From assembly GCF_901933205.1 (NCBI RefSeq), contig NW_022148556.1:62001-126000 (forward strand): a stretch of 64,000 nucleotides of DNA, read 5' to 3'. The DNA is from Camarhynchus parvulus. Lineage: Eukaryota > Chordata > Aves > Passeriformes > Thraupidae. This document shows, in pieces, positions 1 to 12,900 of the stretch (the first letter of the stretch is position 1; each line of letters starts with the position of its first letter). The translations under genes were made by a program, and so were the position numbers. The notes below the pieces were generated by a model, which saw only the letters and a program-made list of their open reading frames with translations, ran no database searches and was not told the origin of the DNA.

Positions 1-758
1 CCGCCTCGTTTTGGGGCAAAATCTGCTTTGTTTTGGGGCAAAATCTGCCCGCCGTTTTGGGGCAAAATCCACCTCATTTTTGGGGCAAAATCTGCTTTGT
101 TTTGGGGCAAAATCTGCTTTGTTTTGGGGCAAAATCCGCCTGTTTTGGGGCAAAATCTGCCTCGTTTTGGGGCAAAATCCGCTTTGTTTTGGGGCAAATC
201 CCACCTCGTTTTGGGGCAAAATCCGCCTCGTTTTGGGGCAAAAACTCCTCTTCACCCGTTTTGGGGCAAAAAATGGGGCAAAATCTGCTTTGTTTTTGGG
301 GCAAATCCCGCCTCGTTTTGGGGCAAAATCAGCTTTGTTTTGGGCCAAAATCCGCCTCATTTTGGGGCAAAATCGGCTTTGTTTTGGGGCAAAATCCGCC
401 TCGTTTTGGGGCAAAATCTGCCTCATTTCTGGGGCAAAATCCGCTTTGTTTTGGGGCAAAATCCACCTTGTTTTGGGGCAAAATCTGCCTCGTTTGGGGC
501 CGAATTTTTGGTTTTTTCGCCACCCCCAGAGCCCGGATTTTTTCCCCTCGACTTGGGGGTGGTCTCATCATTTTGGGAACCCCTCAAACATTTTGGGGAG
601 GGGTCTCAAGAATTTCAGAAAAACTTTGGGGAGGGGGTAGAACTCAAAACCTGCCTCGTTCTGGGGCAAAACCCGCCTCGTTTTGGGGGCGAATTTTGGG
701 GTTTTTTCACCCGGATTTTTTTGAGGGGGGTCTCCCCGATGTGGGGCGGGGGTCTCAC
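1..758. repeat. LTBP4 intron 7 minisatellite
   Basis: Positions 1-520 are a roughly 22-bp minisatellite with core GGGGCAAAATCTGCCTCG. Positions 520-758 hold decaying copies and G-rich sequence. I see no further LTBP4 exon here. Confidence 0.9.
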
Positions 759-929
759 CGGATCCGAAGGGGGGGCAGAGCAGGCAGGAGCCCCCCCAGG
801 CTTTGCCCACGCGGCTGCAGCAGCAAACCTGGCGGGTGATGTTGCGCAGGGTGGGCAGCGCGCAGCGGCCAGGGCCGTCCCGCAGGAGGCGGAAACACGG
901 CCCGCGGGCCTCGGACAGCACCTGCTGGG
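759..929 (-). CDS. LTBP4: LTBP4 exon 7 (TB domain)
   Basis: Reads [20 protein letters not shown], then [20 protein letters not shown], then [15 protein letters not shown]: a TB (8-cysteine) domain with the diagnostic triple cysteine. Acceptor CCCCAG, donor GTGAGA, in frame. It is the last LTBP4 exon inside the window. Confidence 0.95.
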
Positions 930-3900
930 CTGGGGGAGAGCCTGGTGAGCACCTGGAGCCCTCCCAGTCCATCCCAGTCCATCCCAGTTCATCCCAGTCC
1001 CATCCTAGTCCATCCCAGTCCATCCTATCCCAGCCCATCCCGTTCTATCCCAGTTGATTCGCATCCCGGACCAGGTGGATTTGGGGTCCCCCCGGAGCCT
1101 TTGAGAGACGTTTTGGGGCTGTGGACGCGCATGGTGAGCACCTGGAGCCCTCCCAGTCCATCCCAGTCCATCCCAGTCCCATCCCAGTTTGTCCCAGTGT
1201 GTCCCAGTCCCATCCCAGTCCATCCTATCCCATTCCATCCCATTCTATCCCCATCGGTTCTCTCCCAGACCAGGTGGGTTTGGGATCCCCCCGGAGCCTT
1301 TGAGAGATGTTTTGGGGCTGGGGACGCACATGGTGAGCACCTGGAGCCCTCCCAGTCCATCCCAGTTCATCCCAGTTTGTCCCAGTTTGTCCCAGTCCGT
1401 CCCAGTCCATCCCAGTCCCATCCCAGTTCATCCCAGTTCATCCCAGTCCCATCCCAGTCCATCCTATCCCAGCCCATCCCGTTCTATCCCAGTCGATTCG
1501 CATCCCAGACCAGGTGGGTTTGGGATCCCCCCGGAGCCTTTGAGAGATGTTTTGGGGCTGGGGGCGCACCTGGAGAGCACCTGGAGCCCTCCCAGTCCAT
1601 CCCAGTTCATCCCAGTTTGTCCCAGTTTGGCCCAGTCCATCCCAGTCCATCCTATCCCAGCCCATCCCATTCTATCCCCATCGGTTCTCTCCCACACCAG
1701 GTGGGTTTGGGATCCCCCCGGAGCCTTTGAGAGATGTTTTGGGGCTGGGGATGCACATGGTGAGCACCTGGAGCCCTCCCAGTCCATCCCAGTTCATCCC
1801 AGTTTGTCCCAGTCCCATCCCAGTCCATCCTATCCCAGCCCATCCCGTTCTATCCCAGTTGATTCGCATCCCAGACCAGGTGGGTTTGGGATCCCCCCGG
1901 AGCCTTTGAGAGACGTTTTGGGGCTGGGGACGCGCATGGTGAGCACCTGGAGCCCTCCCAGTCCGTCCCAGTTCATCCCAGTTTGTCCCAGTTTGTCCCA
2001 GTCCATCCCGGTTTGTCCCAGTTCATCCCAGTCCATCCCAGTCCATCCCAGTCCATCCCAGTTCATCCCATTCCATCCTAGAGCCTCCCAGACCAGGTGG
2101 ATTTGGGGTTCCCCCCAAGCATCTGAGAGATGTTTTGGGGCTGGGGGCGCACATGGTGAGCACCTGGGGCCCTCCCAGTTCATCCCAGTTCATCCCAGTT
2201 TGGCCCAGCCCATTCCCAATTCCAAAAACCCCACAAATGACCCCAAATGTCCCGACAGATGCAGCGGAAGCGGGACGAGTCGAGCAGGAATCCCATCCCA
2301 AACCCATCCCCAACCCCACAAATCCCACCGATAACCCCACAAATCCCACCGAATAACCCCATAAATCCCACAGATTACCCCATAAATCCCACAGATAACC
2401 CCACAAATCCCACAGATAACCCCATCAATGACCCCAAACCCCACAAACGACCCCATAAATCCCACAGATAACCCCATAAATCCCACCGATAACCCCATAA
2501 ATCCCACATAGAACACCGTCAATGACCCCAAACCCCATAAATAACCCCACAAACGACCCCATAAATGCCAAGCCACGCTCACAGATGCAGCGGGAGCGGG
2601 ACGAGTCGAGCAGGAATCCCATCCCAAACCCATTCCCAACCCCACAAATCCCACAGATAACCCCATAAATCCCACAGATAACCCCACAAATCCCACAGAT
2701 AACCCCATCAATGACCCCAAACCCCATCAATGACCCCAAACCCCACAAACGACCCCACAAACCCCAGACCCCACTCACAGATGCAGCGGGAGCGGGACAA
2801 GTCCAGCAGGAATCCCATCCCAAACCCATCCCCAGCCTCCATAAATGACCCCAAACCCCACAAATGACCCCATTAAAGACCTCAAACCCCACAAATTACA
2901 CCAAACCCCGCAAAAACCCCATAAATGATCCCATTAAAGACCCAACCTCCATGAATCCCACAGATAACCCCATCAATGACCCCAAACCCCACAAACGACC
3001 CCACAAACGCCAGACGCCGCTCACAGATGCAGCGGGAGCGGGACGAATCCAGCAGGGATCCCATCCCAAACCCATTCCCAACCCCACAAATCCCACAGAT
3101 AACCCCATAAATCCCACAGATAACCCCATGAATCCCACAGATAACCCCATCAATGACCCCACAAACGCCAGACGCCGCTCACAGATGCAGCGGGAGCGGG
3201 ACGAATCCAGCAGGAAGCCCGGCGGGCACAGGCAGGCGAAGCTGCCGCGGGTGTTGGTGCAGAGCCCGAGCTGGCACAGCGCCCCCTCCTGGCACTCGTC
3301 CACGTCTGGGGGGACACACGGACACGGGAGGGACACACGGACACGGGAGGGACACATGGACACGGGAGGGACAGAGGGACACGGAGGGACACACGGACAC
3401 GGGAGGGACAGACGGACACGGGAGGGACACACGGACACGGGGAGGGACACATGGACACGGGAGGGACACACGGACACGGGGAGGGACAGAGGGACACGGG
3501 GAGGGACACACGGACACGGGAGGGACAGACGGACACGAGGGACACACGGGAGGGACACACGGACACGGGAGGGACAGAGGGACACGGGAGGGACACACGG
3601 ACACGGGAGAAACGCAGAGGGACACACGGAGGGACACACGGACACGGGAGGGACAGACGGACACGGGAGGGACACACGGACACGGGAGGGACACACGGGA
3701 GGGACACACGGACACGGAGGGACAGACGGACACGGGAGGGACAGACGGACACGGAGGGACACACGGACACGGGAGGGACACACGGGAGGGACACACGGAC
3801 ACGGAGGGACACACGGACACGGGGAGGGACACACGGACACGGGAGGGACACACGGACACGGGGAGGGAGGCGTCAGTGGGCACCCCCCGATCGCAAAAAT

Positions 3901-6900
3901 TCCTGGAGCCCAAAATCCCAAATCCCAAATCCCCAATCCCGATCCCAAATCCCGATCCCGATCCCCAATCCCGATCCCAAATCCCTGATCCCAAATCCCC
4001 GATCCCGATCCCCAATCCCGATCCCAAATCCCCAATCCCAATCCCAAATCCCCGATCCCAAATCCCCGATCCTGATCCCAAATCCCCGATCCCAAATCCC
4101 CAAATCCCCGATCCTGATCCCAAATCCCCGATCCCAAATCCCCAAATCCCCAATCCCGATCCCAAATCCCCGATCCCAAATCCCCAAATCCCCGATCCCG
4201 ATCCCCAATCCCGATCCCGATCCCAAATCCCAAATCCCCGATCCCAAATCCCGATCCCGATCCCAAATCCTCTCTCACCCACGCAGGTTCCGTTCTGCCG
4301 CTGGAATCCCGGCGGGCACGGCTCTGCAACGGGGCGGGGGTGGCACCTTTGTCACCTTGGTGTCACTTGGTGTCACCTTGGTGTCACTTTTGTCACCTTT
4401 GTGGCACTTCTGTGGCACCTTTGTCCCCACCGTGTCCCCGTGTCCCACCCCTCAGTGTCCCCGTGCCCCGTGTTGCACCCCCTTGTGTCCCCCCGGTGTC
4501 CCGTCCCCTCTCAGTGTCCCCGGTGTTGTGTCCCTCCCGGTGTCCCCGTGTCCCCTCCCGGTGTTCTCCTCAGTGTCCCCGTGTCCCTCCCCCCGCTGTT
4601 TGTCCCCACACGATGTCCCGGTGTCCCCGTGTCCCCCCCCTCAGTGTCCCCGTGTCCCCCGCAGTGTCCCGTCCCGGTGTCCCCCTCAGTGTCCCCGTGT
4701 CCCTCCCCCCGCTGTTTGTCCCCACACGATGTCCCGGTGTCCCCGTGTCCCCCCACTCAGTGTCCCCGTGTCCCCCTCCGATGTCCCCGTGTCCCCCCCG
4801 GTGTCCCCCTCAGTGTCCCCGTGTCCCCTCCGGTATTTGTCACCCCCTCCGATGTCCCCGTGTCCCTCCCGGTGTCCCCGTGTCCCCTCCGGTGTTTGTC
4901 CCGTGTCCCCCGCAGTGTCCCGTCCCGGTGTCCCCCTCAATGTCCCCGTGTCCCCTCCGGTGTTTGTCACCCCCTCAACGTCCCCGTGTCCCCTCCGGTG
5001 TTTGTCACACCCTCGGTGTCCCGGTGTCCCCCCCTCTGTGTCCCCGTGTCCCTCCCGGTGTTTGTTCCCGTGTCCCCCGCAGCGTCCCCTCCCGGTGTCC
5101 CCCGGTGTCCCCTTGTCCTCCTCAATGTCCCCGTGCCATCCCCCCGTGTCGTCCCCGCCCCGATGTCCCCGTGTCCCCTCCGGTATTTGTTACACCCTCG
5201 GTGTCCCCGTGTCCCCCTCAATGTCCTCGTGCCATCCCCCCGTGTCTCCCAGTCCCCATTTTTCCCATTCCCCCCCCGGTGTCCCCGTGTCCCCTCCCGG
5301 TGTCCCGGTGTCCCCTTCAGTGTCCCCGTGTCCCTCCCGGTGTTTGTCCCCCCACGATGTCCCGGTGTCCCCGTGTCCCCCCCCCGGTGTCCCCGTGTCC
5401 TCCTCAATGTCCCCGTGCCATCCCCCCATGTCCCCCCCTCAGTGTCCCCGTGTCCCCCCCCGATGTCCCCGTGTCCCCCGGTATTTGTCACCCCCCGATG
5501 TCCCCGTGTCCCCCCCCGATGTCCCGGTGTCCCCGTATCCCCCCAGTGTCCCCCCCCTCAGTGTCCCCGTGTCTCCCCCCGATGTCCCCGTGTCCCCCCC
5601 GATGTCCCGGTGTCCCCGTATCCCCCCGGTGTCCCCCCTCAGTGTCCCCGTGTCCCCCCCCGATGTCCCCGTATTTCCCCGGTGTCCCCGCCCCCGATGT
5701 CCCCGTGTCCCCCCCCGATGTCCCCGTGTCCCCCCCACGGTGTCCCCCCCCTCAGTGTCCCGGTGTCCCCGCCCCCGATGTCCCCGTGTCCCCCCCCGAT
5801 GTCCCGGTGTCCCCGTATCCCCCCCCCCCGGTGTCCCCCCCCGATGTCCCGGTGTCCCCCCCCCCGGTGTCCCCGATATCCCCCGGTGTCCCCCCTCAGT
5901 GTCCCGGTGTCCCCCCCCGATGTCCCGGTGTCCCCCCCCGGTGTCCCTTACGGGCGTGGCCGTCGCACGGGTGACACTCGCGGACGCCCCAGGCGACGCC
6001 GCCGCCGCCGCGGCAGCAAATGTCCCGGGTGCGGAGCCCGGGCAGGGGGGAGCTGCACTGGGGGGGAAAATGGGGGAAAAACGGGGAAAATGGGAAAAAT
6101 GGGGGAAATGGGGGAAATGGGGAAAATGGGGGAAATGGGGGAAATGGGGGAAATGGGGGAAAATGGGAGAAATGGGGGAAATGGGAGAAATGGGGGAAAT
6201 GGGAGAAATGGGGAAATGGGGAAAAACGGGGGAAAATGGGAAAAATGGGGAAATGGGAGAAATGGGGGGAAATGGGAAAAATGGGGAAATGGGGAAAATG
6301 GGGAAAATGGGGAAAAATGGGGAAATGGGGGAAATGGGGAAAATGGGGGAAAATGGGGAAAATGGGGAAAATGGGGAAATGGGGAAATGGGAAAAACGGG
6401 GAAAAATGGGGAAAATGGGGGAAATGGGGAAAAACGGGAAAAAATGGGGAAATGGGGAAATGGGGAAAATGGGGAAAATGGGGAAATGGGGGAAAAACGG
6501 GGGAAAATGGGGGAAATGGGGGAAATGGAGGAAATGGGGAAAATGGGAAAATGGGGAAATGGGGGAAATGGGGAAAATGGGGAAAATGGGGAAATGGGGG
6601 GAAATGGGGGAAATGGGGAAAATGGGGGAAAATTGGGGGAAATGGGGGAAAAATGGGGAAAATGGGAAAAATGGGGAAATGGGGGAAATGGGAAAAATGG
6701 GGGAAATGGGGAGAAATGGGGAAATGGGGAAATGGGGAAAATGGGGAAAATTGGGAAAAATGGGGAAAAAAATGGGGAAAAATGGGGAAAATGGGGAAAT
6801 GGGGAAATGGGGAAAAATGGGGAAATGGGGAAATGGGGAAAATGGGGGAAATGGGGAAAATGGGAAAAATGGGGAAAATGGGGAAAATGGGGAAATGGGG

Positions 6901-9900
6901 AAATGGGGAAAATGGGGAAAATGGGGAAAATGGGGGAAAATTGGGGAAAATGGGGAAAAATGGGAAAAATGGGGAAAATGGGGAAAATGGGGGAAATGGG
7001 GGAAATGGGAGAAATGGGAGAAATGGGGAAAATGGGGAAAATGGGGAAAATTGGGGAATGGGGAAATGGGGGAAATGGGGAAAATGGGAAAAATGGGGAA
7101 ATGGGAAAATGGGGGAAATGGGGGAAATGGGGGAAATGGGGAAAATGGGGAAATGGGAAAATGGGGAAAAAATGGGGAAAATGGGGGAAAATGGGGGAAA
7201 ATGGGGAAATGGGGGAAATGGGGAAAATGGGAAAAATGGGGAAAAACGGGGGAAAATGGGGGAAATTGGGGAAAAATGGGGGTGGATGGGGAAAATGGGG
7301 AAGAAATGGGGAAATGGGGAAAATGGGGAAAATGGGGAAATGGGGAAAATGGGGGAAATGGGGAAAATGGGGGGACATGGGAGAAATGGAGGAAATGGGG
7401 GAAATGGGGAAATTTGGGGAAAATGGGGAAAAATTGGGAAAAATTGGGGGAATTGGGGAAAATGGGGAAAAATGGGGAAAATTGGGGAATTGGGAAAATG
7501 GGGGAAATTTGGGAAAATGGGGGCAAAAAGGGGGAAATTTGGGGGGAAAAAAGGGGGGAAAAGGGAGGAAATTGGGGGGAAATGGGGAAAATGGGGGAAA
7601 ATGGGGGAATGGGGAAAATGGGGAAATGGGAAAAATGGGGGAAATTGAGGGGGAAATGGGGGGAATGGGGAAAAAGGGGGGGAAATTGGGGGAAAATGGG
7701 GAAAAATGGGGGAAATGGGAAAAATTGGGGGAAATGAGAAAAATGGGGGAAAAACAGGGGGAAAAGGGAGGAAATGGGGGGAAATGGGAAAATGGGGCAA
7801 AAGGGGGAAATTTGGGGAAAAAAGGGGGGGGAAGGGGGGAAATTGGGGGGGAAATGGGGGGGAAAGGTGAAAAAAAGGGAAATTTGGGGTAAAAGGGCGA
7901 AAAATAGGGAAAATTGGGGGAAAAAAGGGGGGAAATGGGGGGAAAAAAAGAGGTTGGACCCCCCAGAAGCAAATCCCGGATTCCCCCACCCCAAAATTCC
8001 CCATTTCCCTCTTTTTGCCGTCAAATCCCCGCCTTTTCCCCCCAAATCCCCCCTTTTTCCCCATTTCCCCCCAAATCCCCCCATTTTTCCCTTTACCCCC
8101 TTCCCTCCCCTCATTTTCCCCTTTCCCCCCCCTTTTTTTCCCATTTTCCCATTTTCCCCCAAATTCCCCCCCTTTCCCCCTCCTTTTTTCCTTTTCCCCC
8201 CCCATTTTTCCACCAAATCCCCCCTTTTCCCCATTTTCTCCATTTCCCTCTCTTTTCCCCTCATTTTCCACTTTTTTTCCCCCCCCCCCACCTTTGCCCC
8301 CATTTTCCCCTTCCCCCCATTCCCCCCCCATTCCCACCCCCCGAATTCCCCAAATTTCTCCAATTCCCACCCCACAAATTCTCCCCAAATTTCCCCAATT
8401 CCCACCCCTCCAATCTCCCAAATTTCCCCCAATTCCCACCCCCCCAATTCCCCCAATTCCCACCCCCACAAATTTCCCCAAATTCCCCCCAATTTCTCCC
8501 CAAATTCCTCACCTGCCCCCCCCGCAGCTGCCTGAAGCAATACCCGAACCCCGAGTTCTCGCCGGCGGGGGGGTCCCGGCCGGGTCCCCTCTGTGCGAGC
8601 ACCCGGAATTGGGGCGGGGGGCTCGCGGGGGGGGTTGGGGGCGCTGGGGAGGGGTAGCGGCCGCCGCCGCCCCGCACCCGCTCCACGCTGTGGATCGTCA
8701 CCGTGGCGTGCGGCGGGTGCCGCACCAGCACGCTCACCATGGACTGCGCGCCTGCAGCGGCCATTCGGGGCTTTTTTGGGGTTTGTTTGGGGCGATTTGG
8801 GGTTTTTTTTGGGAGATTTGGGGGTTTTTTTGTGAGTTTTGGGGTTTTTCCCCGCCCCCCAAAAAATCCTCATCCCGATCTCATCCCGATTGCCGCCATT
8901 CCGCCCCCCAAAAAGGTCAAAATCACCGAATTTCCACCCCTCCTAATTCCCCCCTTTTCACCCCAAAAATTTCCTTTTTCCCCCCATTTCAATCCCTCAA
9001 ACCCCTCCCCAATTTTCCCAAATTTCCACCCATTCCCACCCACAAATTCTCCCCCAATTTTCCCAAATTTCCACCCATTCCCACCCCACAAATTCTCCTT
9101 CTCCCCAATTTTCCTCCTTCCACCACAAATTCTCCCATCCCATTCCCACCCCCACCAAATTCTCCCCACATTTTCCCAAATTTCCACCCATTCCCACCCC
9201 ACAAATTCTCCCCAAATTTTCCCAATTTTTCCCCCATTCCCACCCCACAAATTCTCCTCTTTTCCCCCATCCCAAATCCCACCCCCAAATCCATTTTTCT
9301 CCCCATCCCAAATCCCCAAATCCCCCTCCCAATTTCCCCCATTCCATCCCCAAAAATCTCCCCCAAATTTTCCCCATTTCAATCCCCCAAATCCCTCCCC
9401 AATTTTCCCAATTTTCCACCCATTCCCACCCCACAAATTCTCCCCAATTTTCCCAAATTTCCACCCATTCCCACCCCACAAATTCTCCCCAATTTTCCCA
9501 ATTTTTCCCCCATTCCCACCCCACAAATTCTCCTCTTTTCCCCCATCCCAAATCCCTCCCCAAAATCCATTTTTCTCCCCATCCCAAACCCCCAAATCCC
9601 CCTCCCAATTTCCCCCATTCCATCCCCAAAAATCTCCCCCAAATTTCCCCCATTTCAATCCCCCAAATCCCTCCCCAATTTTCCCAAATTTCCCCCCATT
9701 CCCACCCCAAAAATTCCCCCCTTTTCCCCCATTTCAATTCCCCAATTTTCCCAAATTTTCCCCCATTCCCACCCCATAAATTCCCTCCTTTTCCTCCATC
9801 CCAAATCCCTCCCCAAAATCCTTTTTATCCCCATCCCAAAACCCCAAATCCCCAATTCCCAAAATCCCCAAATCCCCATTTCAGTCCCCCCAATTTGGGG

Positions 9901-12900
9901 GATTTTGGGGTGGGATCTGGGATGGGGGAAAAGGGGAGAATTTGTGGGGCGGGAATGGGGAAAATTTGGGGAAATCATCGGGGAATTTGGGAATTGAAAT
10001 CGGGGAATTGGGGTGGGGGGATCTGAGGATTTGGGGATTTGGGATTTAGGAATTTGTGGGGTGGGAATGGGGGAAGATTTGGGAAAATTGGGGAATTGAA
10101 ATGGGGAAAAAAAGAAAGGGGGAAATTTGAGGGGGAATTTGGGGAAGTTGGGAGAAACAGGGAGAGGGGGGATGGATTTGGAAGTGGGTAAGAGATCTAA
10201 AAAATAAAACGGGGGAAAATTGGGGAAAATAAAGGAATTGGGGAATTGGTGGGAAAAATCCTCAAAAAATTTTTTGGGGGATAGGGAAAAATCCCCTAAA
10301 ACCAATTTTTTGGGGGTGGGGATATGAAAATCCCTAAAACCAATTTTTTGGGGATGAAGGAAAACCTAAAACCAATATTTTTGGGGTGTGGATAATTAGG
10401 GAAAAATCCCTCAAAACCAATTTTTTGGGGATGATAATTAGGGAAAAATCCCCTAAAACCAATATTTTTGGGGTGTGGATAATTAGGGAAAAATCCCTTA
10501 AAAACCAATTTTTTGGGGGATGATAATTAGGAAAAAATCCCTTAAAACCAATTTTTTGGGGGGTGGATAATTAGGAAAAAATCCCTAACATTTTGGGGGT
10601 GAAATAACTTTTGGTGGATAGTGGAAAAATCCCTAAAACAATTTGGGGGTGGATAATTAGGGAAAAACCCTAAAAAACCAATTTTTGGGGGGGATAAATT
10701 AGGGAAAAATCCCCTAAAAACCCATTTTTTGGGGGTGGATAATTAGGAAAAAATCCCCTAAAACCAATTTTTTGGGGGGTGGATAATTAGGGAAAAATCC
10801 CCTAAAAACCAAATTTTTGGGGGAGGATAAATTAGGGAAAAATCCCCTAAAAACCCATTTTTTTGGGGGGTGGATAATTAGGAAAAAATCCCCTTAAAAC
10901 CCAAATTTTTGGGGGTGGATAATTAGGAAAAAATTCCCTAAAACCCCAATATTTTTTGGGATGATAATTAGGGAAAAATCCCCTCAAAATCCAATTTTTT
11001 GGGATGATAATTAGGAAAAAATCCCCTAAAAAACCAAATTTTTGGGGGATGATAATTAGGAAAAATCCCCTAAAAACCCAAATATTTTTGGGGATGATAA
11101 TTAGGGAAAAATCCCCTAAAACCCCAAATATTTTCGGGGGGGCTCTCACCATCCTCCTCGTCGCGGTGGTTGCTCAGGGGCAGGGTGTAGATGGAGCGGG
11201 TCAAGGCTTGGGGGCGCCCCCCCGTGGACGTTGTGGGGATTTGGGGCGCCCCCGTGGACGTTGCGGGGATTTGGGGCGCCCCCCCGTGGACGTTGCGGGG
11301 ATTTGGGGGCGCCCCCCGCGGGTTTGGGGCGCTCTCTTTGGTGCCGTTGCCCGAGGGGAGGTGACAAAACTTCCCGGTGAACTGGGGGGGGCACAGGCAG
11401 CGCTGGGGGTGGGCGCAGACCCCCCCGTTCCGGCAGAGCAGCGGGCACAGCACTGTGGGGAGGGGGACACCCCGAAATTAGAGAGAGCCCCCCAAAAAAA
11501 CCCCATAAAATCCCCAAAAACCCCGCCGAAAATAACCCCAAAAATGACCCCAAATCATCAAAATAACCCCAAAATTGGGTCCCCCCCATTTCGGCACAGC
11601 ACTGCGGGGGGAGGGACACCTGAAATTAGGAGCGCCCCCAAAAATAACCCAAAAACACCACCAAACCCAAAACCCAACCAAATCCCTTTACACTGGGGGG
11701 GGGGGACCCGAAAAAGAGAGCCCCCAAAATAACCCATAAAAATAACAGAAATTCCCCCCCGAAAATAACCCCAAAAATGACCCCAAATCATCAAAATAAC
11801 CCCAAAATTGGGTGTCCCCCCATTTCGGCACAGAACTGCGGGGGGAGGGACACCCCGAAATTAGGGAGCGCCCCCCAAAAATAACCCCTAAAAAACGACC
11901 ATAAAATCCCCAAAAAAACCCGCCCAAAATGACCCCAAAAATGACCCCAAATCATCAAAATAACCCCAAAAATAACGCCCAAAATAACCGCAAAATTTGG
12001 TGTGTCCCCCCCCCATTTCGGCACAGAACTGCGGAGGGGGACACCCCGAAATTAGGGAGGGCCCCAAAAAAACCTAAAAAGTAACCCAGAAATTCCCCAA
12101 AACCCGCCCAAAATAACCCCAAAAATGACCCCAAAATCATCAAAATAACCCCAAAAATAACCCCAAAAATAACCCCAAAATATCCCAAAATAACCCCAAA
12201 ATTGGGTGTCGACCCCGAAATTAGGGAGCGCCCCCCCCAAAAACTTAAAAAATAACCCAGAAATGCCCCAAAACCCGCCCAAAATAACCCCAAAAATGAC
12301 CCCCAAAATCATCAAAATAACCCCCAAAATAACCCCAAAATATCCCAAAATAACCCCAAAATGGGGTGTCGTCCCCTCCCCCATTTCGGCACAGCACTGC
12401 CGGGGGGGGGACACCCCGAAATTAGGGAGCCCCCCCCAAAAAAACCCATAAAATAACCCAGAAATTCCCCCAAAACCCCCAAAACAACCCAAAATCATTA
12501 AAATAACCCCAAAAATAACCCCAAAACTGGTTGCCCCCCCCCCCCATATTTTGGAACAGCATTGGGGGGGGGGAACACTCCAAAATTAGGGAGCCCCCCC
12601 TCAAAAAAAAAAAGGAAAAACGACCCCAAAAATTACCCAAAATACCCCAAAATAACCCTAAATTGTGGGGGGTTTAAGGGTTTTTTTCGGGGCGGGTCCC
12701 AGGAATTCGGGGGGGGAATTTTGGGGGGGGGGGGGGTCTCAGATATTTGGGGGGGACCCCAAAATTTGGGGGGAGAGGGGTCCCGGAAGGGATCGCGACA
12801 TTTGGGGGGGTCCCGGGGGGGGAATTTTGACTTTTGGGGTCGAACCAAACTTTTGGGGGGGGGGGGGTTCAAGGTGGGATTCCAAAATTTGGGGAGGGGG

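Noticed and set aside
940..2215. LTBP4 exon 7 head copies in the 180-240 bp repeat
   Set aside because: The unit shares only a short AGGTGCT word with the exon start; that is too little to call an exon copy.
3306..3885. Possible CRISPR-like array
   Set aside because: Units are short, variable, lack unique spacers, and sit in a vertebrate intron.
3153..7892. Open frames of over 1000 codons on both strands across 3-9 kb
   Set aside because: They are low-complexity translations of minisatellites with no stop words in the repeat unit ([16 protein letters not shown]). They cross real LTBP4 exons in the wrong frame or strand.
10285..11135. Interstitial telomere repeat
   Set aside because: TTAGGG occurs once per 45-55 bp unit, not in tandem.
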